Source: Blasia pusilla (taxonomy: Eukaryota; Marchantiophyta; Marchantiopsida; Blasiales). Taken from it: a stretch of 64,000 nt of DNA. The position numbers and the translations under genes were made by a program. Location of the stretch: assembly GCA_050084515.1 (NCBI GenBank), contig CM114273.1, positions 24,118,001 to 24,182,000 of the forward strand, read 5' to 3'. Within the stretch, counting starts at the first letter, position 1. The number at the start of each line of letters is the position of its first letter. The notes beneath the pieces are model-generated. The model did not search any database and was not told where the DNA came from. It worked only from the letters and a program-made list of their open reading frames with translations. Shown here one piece after another: positions 13,790 through 25,749 of the stretch.

Positions 13790-13985
13790 TGTCACGTCTT
13801 TTAGGATAGATCGGTGAGATCTAGTAGGGCACCTTCACAAGAAGTGGAGGACATGCTCAGGAGAGCGAGGATGACCTGCTGAGGCCCTGGGAAATCTAAG
13901 AGAGCAGGTTTCCCCTTTGTTTCGGCTCATTTGGAGCCATATTGAGAAACTTACTATTTTAGGTAAGTACCATTTTGAGTATATG
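13790..13985 (+). mobile_element. Truncated 5' LTR of Ty3/gypsy copy 1
   Basis: About 195 bp starting TGTCACGTC match the first third of the complete LTR at 17,676 and the antisense LTR at 58,039-58,688. Similarity stops abruptly at about 13,985, after the shared text GAGTATAT. The 5' LTR has therefore lost its distal two thirds, probably together with the leader and gag of the element. Confidence 0.85.
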
Positions 13986-14299
13986 GCCGACTTTTGAGGA
14001 TGCGACAGATCACAGCAGTTGCGTTGGTGAGCCCCATGCCTATTGAGATGGTTGAGGCAGTGGCTGGGGGCAAGACTTGAGGAGATCGACACAAAAAGGG
14101 TGATCAGGAGAGACACCCTTGGACTTCTTGGGATGTTTTGCAGGTACGCCAAGAGATGATAGCCATAACATCGAGTGTGGTTTCAGGTGCTGCATATGGA
14201 GATCCAATTTTGCAGTTGGTTGCAGGGGAGCAAGTTTTTTTGTCCGAGATGGGGTTGCACCATAGCAACCACCGACACCCGCTCCGAAGAGTCCTACCG

Positions 14300-17290
14300 T
14301 AGTCACGATGGAGACTTGGGAGCCAGATATGGGCCCTAAGTTGACAAGAGGAGAGCGACGCCGGATACACTAGTTCCTTAGGATTTATAGGAGTTGTTTT
14401 GCATTTAGTATGCATGATTTGGGTACGTTGAAGGGTCCACGGATTCGCATTGAGTTTTTTAGTGACACGCCAATCTTCCAACGACCCTACAGGTACAGTG
14501 ACATGGAGAGGGCTCTCATTTAGAGTAGGAGCCAGGACTTGGTTGGAGCAGGACTAGTGGAGATGTCGCATGGAGAGTGTGCATCTGCCATTGTCATGCC
14601 CGCCAAGAAGGATGTGCATGGAAACTGGACGGATAGGTGGATGTGTGGAGATTATCGACCTATCAATCGGCAGACCAAGTCCGATAGGTATGCCATGTCC
14701 ACCCCCTCGAAGATCTTTGATGCTATTGGGCATGCAAAGGTCTTTAGTTTGTTAGATCTTCGAGCAGGATACCATCAACTGCCTATCAGATTGGAGGACA
14801 GGCAGAAGACGGCAGTTTGGGGTATCAACCCTCACGGGAAGGATTGTTTGTACTAGTGGCGGTTCTTACCATTTGAGTTAAAGAACCCCTCGACTGAGTT
14901 TCAGAGGGTCATGGATAGGATCTTGGAAGGTCTAGATTTTGCTAGGTGTTATATTGATGACATCATAGTCTTTAGCACCACGGTTGAGGAGCATCAGCGA
15001 CATCTAGAGGAGGTGTTTCGACGATTGCAGTTACATCGGTTGAAGCTATATCTAGGCAAGTGCAAGTTCTTCTACGACCAGATTGAGTACCTGGGTCATA
15101 CGATATACCCAAGGGGCCTTGATGTGCAGCAGACAAAGGTAGAGGCTATTTCTTGCATTCCATGCCCTACACATGTGAGTCGAGTTCGTGCATTCATGGG
15201 ATTGGCGAACTTCTATCGACGGTACGTCAAGGGTTTCAGTTCGATTGCGAAGCCGCTAACCTTGCTAACAAAGGTGGATCACGAGTGGCAGTGGGGGGAT
15301 GAGCAAGAGAGAGCATTTTGGCTGCTCAATGACATATTGACGTCCGTCCATATTCAAGAGAATGATCAAGGGGCGTCCTTTCCAGTTGCATACCAATTGG
15401 AGCATGTTGGGGTTGGAGCCGTACCCAACATGACGATGATGGTAGAGAGTTCGTGGTGGCTTACGCTAGTCGCCAGAATAATGTTGCAGAGGTGAAGTAT
15501 AGCTCGTATCAAGGTGAGTGCTTGGTTATAGTGTGGGCTGTTGGACATTTCAGGTGTTATCTATTCGGCAACCCCTTTACCATCATTATTGATCATCAAC
15601 CACTTAAGTGGTTGATGGAGTCTGACAAGCTTACAAGGAAGCTTGCGAGGTGGGTTTTTTTGTGGCAGGAGTATGATTTCCAAGTGGTGCATAGACTTGG
15701 GATGCTCAACCAGGATGCAGATGGTTTGAGCCGTAACCCATGCCTGAGTCAACGAGATGCAACTGGAGCTCGTTGGCATGGTGAGAGTGATGAGGAGTTG
15801 GTACCAGGATGGCACGCGTCAGCCTCTTTGGGCTTGTTGGATATGGAGAGCCAGATTGCGGAGACTTCGATGGCGAGGTCTAATGGAGAGTCCTTAGATC
15901 CAGAGGTCGGTGAGGAGAGGACACGTGATCGGGACATTCACGACGATGGAGGAATACTTGCGTATTGGCAGCGTCACGATCACAGTGGGTGCTAGAGAGC
16001 GGAATTGGATCCTTCAATGAGCCAGAAGGTTCTGGTGGGAGGGGACACATGTGTTGCGAGTTTGGGAGGATGGTAGAGTGCGTGTAGTGCCTCATCCTTT
16101 GCAGAAAGCACGTTTGGTGCGTCATGCCCATGAGGAGTTGGGTCATTTTGGAGTAAAGCGGACGTATATCTTGCTCTAGATACAGTATTGGTGGCGAGGC
16201 ATGCAGACTGACATTCAACAGTTTGTTGCTAGGTGCATGGTGTGTGATCGAGTGCGAGCATCGTTCAATGCTCCAACTCCACAGTTGCATCCACTTCAGA
16301 TCATGGGTTTTGGTTTTAGATGGAGTTTGGATTTTGGAGGTCCTTTACCTATGATGGAGCGCCATAGTCGTTATGTATTGGTGATGGTCGAACACTTCTC
16401 GAAGTGGATAGAGTTGGTTGCATTTCTTGACAAAGTGAGTGAGGGAGTAGCGTATGCCTTCCAAGATCGAGTGTTGAGTCATTACGGCGCACCAGCTGAG
16501 GTGTTGACAGACCATAGTACACAGTTCCGTGGAGAGTTTGAGGCCTTGTGTGATCAGCCACTGATCGAGTGTTGAGTCATTACGGTGCACCAACTGAGGT
16601 GTTGACAGACAAGGGTACAGAGTTTTGTGGGGAGTTTGAGGCCTTGTATGATCATCCGCTGATCCACCACCGCACCACTTTGCGAGATCATCTTGAGGCA
16701 GATGGACTAGCAGAGAGGGTTGTTTAGAAGGTGAAGAGAGGATTACGCAAGTATGGCATGATGAGAGGTCATCTAGGAGATTGGGACCTCCAGTTGCCGT
16801 GGTTGGCGATGGGAGATAGATTCAGCAGGCGGATATCCTTAGCGCCTTTCTCACCGTACTTACTTTTGTATGGCCGAGAGCCAGATTTACCTACAGCCAT
16901 TCGTCAAGATGTTGGTGAGGTATTGAATCTTGATGACCCTGATGTATGGATACGAACATGTTCTCAGAGGGCTGAGCTATTTCGGAGAGTGATGCCCATG
17001 GCGTTTGAGAACTTGGCGATTGCGCAATATGGGGATATATTGAGATATGCGACTATTCTGGGAGATGGTTATCGACCTACTATCCGGAAGTTTCATCAAG
17101 GAGACTATGTCTACTTATAGCAGACGACACCCACAACATTGGATGTGACTGTTGGGCACACCATCTTGAGAGTGCGTGAGGTTTTGCCATTAGGTGTTCT
17201 CTTACTGGAGGGATGCGATGGTATGGTTTGGAAGGACCATGTGCGTAAGTTGTGCGCCGTGTCACCTTCCGAACATTGACGATATAGTTG
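14300..17290 (+). pseudogene. Ty3/gypsy pol remnant, copy 1 (RT, RNase H, integrase)
   Basis: Domains in order: RT entry (FFSDTPIFQRPYRYSDMERA) at about 14,455; RT palm (CGDYRPINRQTKSDRYAM) at 14,640 and the catalytic YIDD box at about 14,950; RNase H and tether (HQPLKWLMESDKL) at 15,595; the HHCC zinc region ending CMVCDR at about 16,235; and the integrase core (LDFGGPLP, then LTDHSTQF) at 16,330-16,530. Lesions include TAG at about 14,854 (CLY*WRF), a frame change near 15,450, a stop within the HHCC region at about 16,178 and a 98-bp internal duplication. Gag and protease are not recognisable between the truncated LTR and the RT. It resembles chromovirus-type pol, but no chromodomain can be claimed. 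It is non-functional. Confidence 0.9.
16465..16660 (+). repeat. 98-bp tandem duplication inside the integrase core
   Basis: Positions 16,465-16,562 are repeated head to tail at 16,563-16,660, both starting GATCGAGTGTTGAGTCATTA. The unit covers the second catalytic aspartate: LTDHSTQF in copy one, LTDKGTEF in copy two. Copy two is closer to the family norm (TDxGTEF). The period is not a multiple of three, so the duplication also breaks the frame. Confidence 0.85.
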
Positions 17291-17377
17291 ATCCGAGGTT
17301 AGCAATAGTTCGTGCAGGCTTGCGATATATGTTGTGTGGTTCTGCTCGTGGTGCAGCCACTATGCTAGTCTGTGATG

Positions 17378-18316
<939 letters not shown>

Positions 18317-19789
18317 GGGTGATATGAGCTGTTGGATGCCAAATCTAATGGCCAACTTTAATTTAAAGAGGAGATGGGCCGTTAGATCTAGGTTGAGTGG
18401 GAGAGATGTGGGATCTTTGGAGGCGGCGGCGGCGACAGGAGAGGTTGCGTGGGATAACTAGGTTAAGCTCAGGTTCGGGCTACCAAACCTAGGCATTTTC
18501 AATATTTAAAACGAAAAAAATAACAATTCCCTATTTCTGAACCCTTCTTTGCATATTTTTCCCAATTTCTTCCCCAATTTTTCTTCCATTTAATTTTGAC
18601 CATTCTCTTCTATTTTTTTAAAATTTTTTTATTCTTAATATATTCTAATGGATTTTTTCAATTTTTATTTATTTTTGAAAAGAAACAAGAAAAATACTGT
18701 TTTACTTGTAATCTCTCTTCTTCACTTAGGGTTGATTTTTTTCTTCCTATTCCTCCTCTAACCTTTATCCTCTATCTCTAAAAGCCTTTCTTTCCCTCTA
18801 CCCCTTTAATTTCCATGATATTCATAGAACTTTTGGAACTATTTCTTCCTTTTTTTCATCTTCAATTCTCAAGTCTAATCAATAGTTTTGCAGTGTGTCA
18901 TGTAGATGGCAAGTGTCGGCGGATTGTTAGTGAACATGGAGAGATGGCCACTTGGTGTTATCACAAATATACCAATTCCATAACAGATTTTAGGCACACA
19001 AATTGAAGTATTGAAGAACACCCCTCCAATGTAAGCACCTTTGTTTTATGCCTTATTTCCATTTCCACGATAATGCCTTCCATGCCATTTTTTCTATGTT
19101 AATACTCTGATCACGCATGCCTCCAAATTTTTGCACAAACTTCCTCTTCCATCAAACCCAACGGATTTGCACGACTTCCGAAAATTGATGCTAGCAAACA
19201 CACAACAAAAAAGGCGTGCCTGTTGCAAGGAAAACTTAGCACAACAAACGCATGTTGAAGATGAACTTCTCCCCAATTATCTCCAATGTAATTTGAATGC
19301 ATTAACGACCATTTGGCATGTCCACATTTACTCTACAAAAGCTCAACTTCATTTGTTCTTAACATTCATTTGTTGTACCATGCTTCCCATTCCATCGAAT
19401 CTCGTCGATAAACGTGATTTTCGAAAGGCTTTACGCGGCAAAGCCAAAAACAAAAACGTGTTATTCGCGCTCATAAAATGGAAGCTCTCAAAGGAAAAGA
19501 GAGGATTTATTATCGAGAGTATAGAAAAAGAAGGAAAGTGCTTAATGTTCAAGTTAAGCCTACTTTGGTACTTGAGAGTATTTCAACTATTTCAAATAAA
19601 GACGTCATGACTATTGATAGTCAATTTATGAGGTAGATATCTAACTTAATATATCCTCGCTCAAAGTCTTTTATTTTTCATCTTTTATTTGTATATATTC
19701 TTTATAATATGTTGATGTTTTCTCAAGCCTTTCAATGAGGATGGATAACGGTAGGAGAAAATCAAGAAGCTCATTTTTGATCCACAAAT
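18317..19789. other. AT-rich region, possible decayed Helitron leader
   Basis: Low-complexity T-rich sequence (18,540-18,870) is followed by frames at 19,131-19,610 with no firm domain. Given the Helitron N-terminal coding remnant that starts just downstream, this may be the 5' part of the same element. I see no 5' TC terminus that would define the boundary. Confidence 0.35.
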
Positions 19790-21342
19790 CATATTGGTAT
19801 ATCACAAAGACTTGAGTTTACCGGACAGTGCACTCCATGAAGTTATCGAGAATATATCCACGACTAGGCCAACTACTTATATAACACCACGAGTTGAGTT
19901 ACCTACCACTCTTCCCATTGCGGTTGACCATGACGTCGTTGAGAATTCTTTGGCTCTTCCTCATGTTGGGGATGAAGTAAGGTCAAGAGTAGATCCCGTG
20001 TCTTCTACCGTTGATGGGGTTGTGTTATCCCCATAAAGTGCCACTATACCAATGCTTCTAGAATTCATCCATTTTCTACTATTGATAGGATTGTAAGATT
20101 ACATATATTATTCAATCTTGCAAGGAGGCCAAATTTCCAAGAAAGTGATATTAGGAAGTTGCAGTTACAAAGGAGTTTGAATCATACCAACCTACGCCAT
20201 ACATTGGGTTCTAGACATAGATGTGCCCATCATGTTGTGTTTTGCATCGGAAATGTGAAATCGTCAAAGGTACAAAGTTTAGTGATTCATCATATGGTAT
20301 GTGTTGTGGCCATGGGAGAATATAGTTATCCCTTTTGAAATCGTCTCCTCCATTTTTGAAATCATTGATTTTGGGTGTTGGTCCTAAAAGTCTTCATTTT
20401 CTTACACATGCTCAAACTCACAATTCTGCACTCCAACTTGCATCTACTAGAGTGTATGTAAATGGAAAAATTGGTGGCACTGGACACTTTGGGGTCCAAG
20501 GTGAGATCTATCATTCTATTGGACCCTTACATCTTGATATAGGGAACCATCCCCGATTAGCTTATCTCTACATCCATGATACTACAAATGGATTGGAGAA
20601 TCATAGAAGAGTTATGTCTAGATCATCTAATCTTAATAAAGATATTTTGAAAGGGCTACAACACATCTTACATGAATGCACTCGATACGTGAAGATCTTT
20701 CGTCATATGGCATATGAAGAAATTGACCTTAATATACAGATCATCCTCAAGGCACGTAAGAGAGGTCTCAATGCAAAGCGTTATAACTTACCAACTACTT
20801 CTAAGGTTGCTGCTATTTTTTTAGATGATGGAAGTGAACATGTTGACCATCGTGATATAATTGTACGACTATATGGAGGAAAAGTGAGGCATATATTTGA
20901 CCTCAATGAAGTATATATTCCATCACAATTTTTTCTATTATTTATCTACGGTGAAGATGGTTGGCATCTCGGAATACCATTTGGGAGAATCGAAGGCTAT
21001 GGAGAATCCCAACGATTGGGCCTCATTATTCATGAGGAGGGACACATTGAACCTTCTAAAGATTGCATGGATGAGGAAAGAATTGATGATGATACTATTG
21101 AGGAAAGGAAAACAAAGAGTGTTGCGGCATTGCAATTCGCATGTTTTCGACTTCAAATACAGATTGGAGGCAAAGATGACAATTGGTTATTGTTGTTTGT
21201 TCAAGTTACTCAAGAATATATGGTTGACCTCTATGCCAATATAGAGATGCGATGATTATCTTGGGTTTGCTTAAATCAAAAGGAGTTGAGGGCTAAATTA
21301 TATCAAGATGTAAAGGATGCAATGCATCAACATGATACGGAT
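19790..21342 (+). pseudogene. Helitron replicase N-terminal region, truncated
   Basis: A 306-codon open stretch at 20,335-21,255 matches the Helitron-like N-terminal domain: a GHFGVQGEIYHSIGPL-like block, then DILKGLQHILHE, then a region ending in FIYGEDGWHLGIP. The tract continues past a stop (LYANIEMR, stop, LSWVCLNQKELRAKLYQDV) up to 21,342, where a copia LTR begins. The upstream part is broken by stops at 20,036 and about 20,337. The HUH nuclease (Rep) motifs and the helicase N-terminal half, which should follow, are missing. The other surviving part of a Helitron protein is at 37,700-38,580. Confidence 0.8.
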
Positions 21343-21629
21343 TGTGAGAAAACAGAAAGTGACAAAATCACTGAAATCTTTACAAAACTTAGAGATACAA
21401 AGTGGCCTAGTCCGTCCGTGTGTTCACAGAAGAGCTTAGATGGAACCTTAACATGGAGATAACTTGACATACAAGAATGCGCTACCGCTGCGGCTCTCGA
21501 CTATTTCACTACTTGAGAAACTAGGGTTTTTTTACCTAGTTTTCTTTGTTTCTATTAATATAAAAATTTCTCATTATTATCTAACCCTATTCATCATTTA
21601 TCATTATTATCTAACCATATATTGCATCA
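21343..21629 (-). mobile_element. 3' LTR of the nested Ty1/copia element
   Basis: This 287-bp LTR on the minus strand starts TGATGCAATATA at 21,629 and ends CTCACA at 21,343. It matches the 5' LTR at 37,411-37,655 over most of its length, including the block containing GAATGCGCTACCGCTGCGGC. The two differ by many substitutions and an insertion of about 40 bp, so the element is old. Confidence 0.85.
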
Positions 21630-21668
21630 AGGTGCCCCGGCACCTGATGCAATATAGGGTTAGATAAT
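21606..21668. repeat. Inverted repeat at the 3' LTR/internal junction
   Basis: The inner LTR end (ATTATCTAACC... reading right to 21,629) is followed within about 10 bases by its own near-perfect inverse (TGATGCAATATAGGGTTAGA, 21,644-21,663). Together with the flanking GGTGCC/GGCACC they form a hairpin with a stem of roughly 29 bp. The inverted copy lies where a polypurine tract is expected. Confidence 0.8.
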
Positions 21669-21958
21669 CCTAGTAACGCTACTCTTGAAACCACCTACGT
21701 CATCTTACTATGACTCCTTCGACGTTTAAGTCGGAACCATCAATCTAGGCTTCTCCTCATACAAGGGGGCTGATCAAATTAATGGTGCTCAGAGAAGTCG
21801 ATGTTGAGAATCCAACATCCCCCTCAATATCCACTCTCATGTGGACTACTGTCTTGCACCTATGCCAAGACCCTTTAGATGTCGGTGAAGCTGATCTCCG
21901 CTCAAAGCTTTCGTGAAGATGTCTGCACGGTTATCCTCTATTGGACAATAGACTAACT

Positions 21959-24900
21959 TCAAAACCTCTCTCTCGATAAATTCACAAAAAAATGATACTG
22001 AATCTCTATGTGCTTCGTACGAGCATGAAACACAAGTTTATATGCTATGGCAATGCAACTCTGATTGTCACACCACATTACAGTAGCACTTTCTGGTGCT
22101 TCTCCTATGTCCTCCAATATCCATCTCAACCATACTGCCTTACAACAAGCATAACAAGCTGCCTTGTACTCTGCCTCGGTAGAAGAAAGAGCCAATGTAG
22201 GTTGCTTCTTGTTGACCCATGACACCACTACTGATCCTACCAAGAAGAAATAACCAAAACGATCTCCGAGAATCTGAATCTCCTGCCCAATCCGAGTCAC
22301 AAAAAGCTGTCATTTCCGTCCCTGCTCCATAGGTGATGCCGTACTCGATAGTGCCTTTGATGTACTTCAACACATGCATCCCTGGCTTCCAATGGTTCTT
22401 ACGAGGCTTAGTTGAGAGCCTACTCAACACTCCCACAGCAAAGGTAATATCTGGTCTTGTGTTACACAAAATATCAAACTGCCTACAAGCTTTCTATACA
22501 ACTTTTCATCTACCAATCGTGAAACATCCTCCATCGAGAGTTTCAACTCTACCTCCATTGGCGAGACCACTGCCTTACACTCGGTCATCCCCAATGCCTT
22601 CAAGACATACTTTTGCTGAGATAGAAAAATAGAATCTGACTGTTGCCAAATCTCCAACCCTATAAAGTAGTGCAAAAGACCTAAATCTAACATTTCAAAC
22701 TCAGATTTCAACACTCCCTTCATTTCCTCTATTTTCATACTGTGGTCTCTTGTGATGATCAGATTATCCACATATAGGACTATCAACATATACATCCCAT
22801 CTTCGCAAAACACATACAAATTTGCTTCTGACAGACTCTTGATGAGACCCTTCTCTCAAAAGAAGGTATCTAGTCGTTGATACCATATGCTTGGGGCTTG
22901 CTTCAACCCATACAATGCTCGATGAAGTAAACACACTTTCTCTTCTGATCCGGGGTGTCTCAAAACCTGGTGGTTGAGATACATACACCTCCTCCTTGAG
23001 ACTCCCGTTCAGAATGGCAGACTTCACATTGTATTGGTATACATGCCAACGTCTTGTTCTTGCAATCGCTAGAACAATTCGAATGGTTGTCATCCTTGCA
23101 GTAGGAGCAAAAATCTCATAGTAGTCAAAACCTTCAATTTGTGAGCATCCTTGTGCAACCAACCTTGCTTTGAATTTATCCAATGTACCATCTGATTTGT
23201 TCTTGGTCTTGTACACCCACTTGGTGCATATTATCTTCATGTCCTCTGACTTCTCAACCAAAGTCCAAGTTTCGTGTCTCTAAATAGCGTCCATCTCCAT
23301 ATGCATGGCCTCTCTCCATTGAGGATGAGCAAGGGCCTCATCCAAGCATGATGGTTCTTCCACCTTCAAGACCTCTACCATCAAGGCCATCTTGACGAGA
23401 TATGCGGAAGCTCTATTATGCTCCTCCAGTCTCTTGGATCTCCTTGGATGTGTAACAACTTCATCAGTTGCTGGTGGATCCTTACCATCCAAGAGCTGCT
23501 TTATCCACTTTGTGTATGACAACCGTAGTGGAAGAGCAGGCTGCTCTTTATAATCATCACCAAATTCTTCTTCTTGATGATCTGGTATAAACATTGGTGG
23601 TGTGCTTTGGTGGGTTATCTCTTCGTTTGATGATAATGTGGACGGACCATTGATATCTGCCACTTGACGAGGCTGTTCCTGGAACACCACATTATGACTC
23701 ACAAGCATCTTCTTTGCCTCAGGACACCATAGGCGATAAGCTTTAGACTCATCACTATATCCCATAAAGATGCACTTCCTGCTCTTGGACTCCAACTTGG
23801 TCATGGATGCTTCAGGAATATGTACAAAGCACTCACTACCAAAAGTCCTGAAATATTGGATTGATGGTACCTTCCTTGAGTATGATTGATGAGGAGTCAT
23901 GCCTTGCACTGACTTGGTAGCACTTCTATTTAGAATGTAAACGACATTATTAACAACTTCAACCCAAAATCCTTTTGTTAAACCTTTTGCTTTCATCATA
24001 CATCTTTCCATCTCCACCACTGTACGGTTTCGACGCTCAACAACTCCATTTTGTTGTGGTGTATGTGCCGTGCTTAACTGTCGTTTGATTCCATGCTCCC
24101 CCAAATATTTTTGGAATTCTGTTGATAAGAATTCTCCTCCTCAATCGGTGCAAAGCTTCTGTATCTTCTTTCATGTCTCATTCTCAACCAGCTTGTGCCA
24201 TACTTTAAATTTTCCAAAAGCACTTGCCTTATCACAAATGAAATATACCTACATCTTTGTACTATAATCGTCGAAAATTAAAAAGAAGTAGGAAGAACCA
24301 CCTAATGCCAGTGTTCTCATTTTACCACAGAGGTCAACATGAATCAGCTCTAGAGGACCCTTTGCTCTATTGCTGGACTCTTGTGGAAATGGTTGTCGGT
24401 GTTGCTTGCCCATCATACAAGCTTCACATGTATCCGACACTCCAGAAATTGTTTGTAAATCAACAACCATGCCATATTTCTGCATCTGACTTAGTAAGGG
24501 AAAGCTTAGGTGACCAAATCTTTCATGCCACAACTTACTACTACTAAGATCTGTACCTACACTTGTTGTGAAAGCATACAACTCATAGATATTTCCATGT
24601 CGTATACCTTCACCCACTACTTTCCCATTGGCATCCTCAATGACTACTCCAATTTTCTTGAAACGAACTTCAAGGTCACGATCGCATAATATTGCTAGTG
24701 AAATCAAATTGACCTTCAACTCTAGTACGTACAATACATTAGTTAACTTCTTTTCATTTCCTTTTTATGAGACTAAAGAAATTGTGCCTTTCCCTTCTAT
24801 AGCGTACTTTGCATTATTCCCAACAATAATAACGATGGGCTTCTGTAGAGGCTGTAAGGAGCTATACCAATCCTTATGATTGGTCATATGCCTAGACGCT

Positions 24901-25342
24901 CCACTATCGAGCACCCATGCATCTTCACTCTTTGACTTAGTGGAATGTTCCGCCTGTGTGCAAAACTCTTCGGTTGCTACCCAAGCATCTACTTCATGTT
25001 CTCCTAGTTCTACAAAATTTCTAGACTCCTTCTTAGGTCTTAAAGAACCGTTCTTCTCATCCTGACTCCTCTTTCTACAATATTTGATAAAATGACGTAG
25101 CTTACCACATAAAAGCATTTGAAGGCTTTCCTTCAAAATTTCTTCTTGACATTTGAACTATAATCCTGATTTTTACCTCTCTGTACGTTGGCAGTAAATG
25201 CTGCATCACTTCCCTCTCTTGCTTTGAAGCTTATTTCCTCTTCTACCAACATTGCACTAAATTGTTCAAAAGTAAGCGGCTTGGGTCTTACTTGAGTATT
25301 CAATGCAGTGACCAAAGTGTCATACCTTGGAGGAAAAATCCT
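21959..25342 (-). pseudogene. Ty1/copia gag-pol remnant (3' half of gag through RNase H)
   Basis: Reading leftwards on the minus strand: gag C-terminal part (PPRYDTLVTALNTQ) at 25,325; a CCHC knuckle whose first Cys is lost (LLCGKLRHFIKYC) at about 25,110; protease WVLDSGASRHMT at about 24,915; integrase HHCC (HERFGHLS ... CEACMMGKQ) at 24,530-24,410 and the D and E of the catalytic core (IHVDLCGKM; PQQNGVVERRNRT); RT at 23,261-22,500; RNase H with SSTEAEYKA at about 22,180. The catalytic RT box reads YVDN instead of YVDD. Several stops and frame changes separate the blocks. The 5' half of gag is 11.5 kb away at 36,820-37,320, because a composite transposon splits the gene. Confidence 0.92.
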
Positions 25343-25344
25343 AA
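25335..25344. repeat. Left target-site duplication of the composite element
   Basis: AAAATCCTAA here and AAAATCCTTA at 36,809-36,818 match at 9 of 10 positions (the first 8 identical). They lie exactly where the copia gag reading is interrupted. A duplication of 8-10 bp is in the range typical for Mutator-like elements. Confidence 0.7.
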
Positions 25345-25749
25345 GGAGCAATAAGAGGAGAGGAAGAGAGAGAGAGAGAGAGAGAGGAAACTACCTTCAA
25401 CCCAAAGAGATACTTTTTTTTGAAGAGAGTTTCCGTTGGATTAAAGAGAGGAAACTTTTTTGTGATTTTTTTCGCGCTTTTGTTCTCAGTGCTTAGGCAC
25501 TCCCACACATTTTCCCCCCTTCCACATTTTGGCAACCCATCTGAATCCGAAGGGTTACAATTTGCATAAAATTTAAAAAACTGAAAAATAGTAGAATCAT
25601 AAATGTGGAACAAATCACTTTTTCCATCCAAGGTCTGGAAAAAATGTATCATTTGCCCTAGGCTGAATAGAGTTCAAGCTCAAAGTGAAGGTTCTGGCAA
25701 ATGAAATTACAATCTAAGACCTCATTTTGCATCCTCAAAGTGGTTTGTT

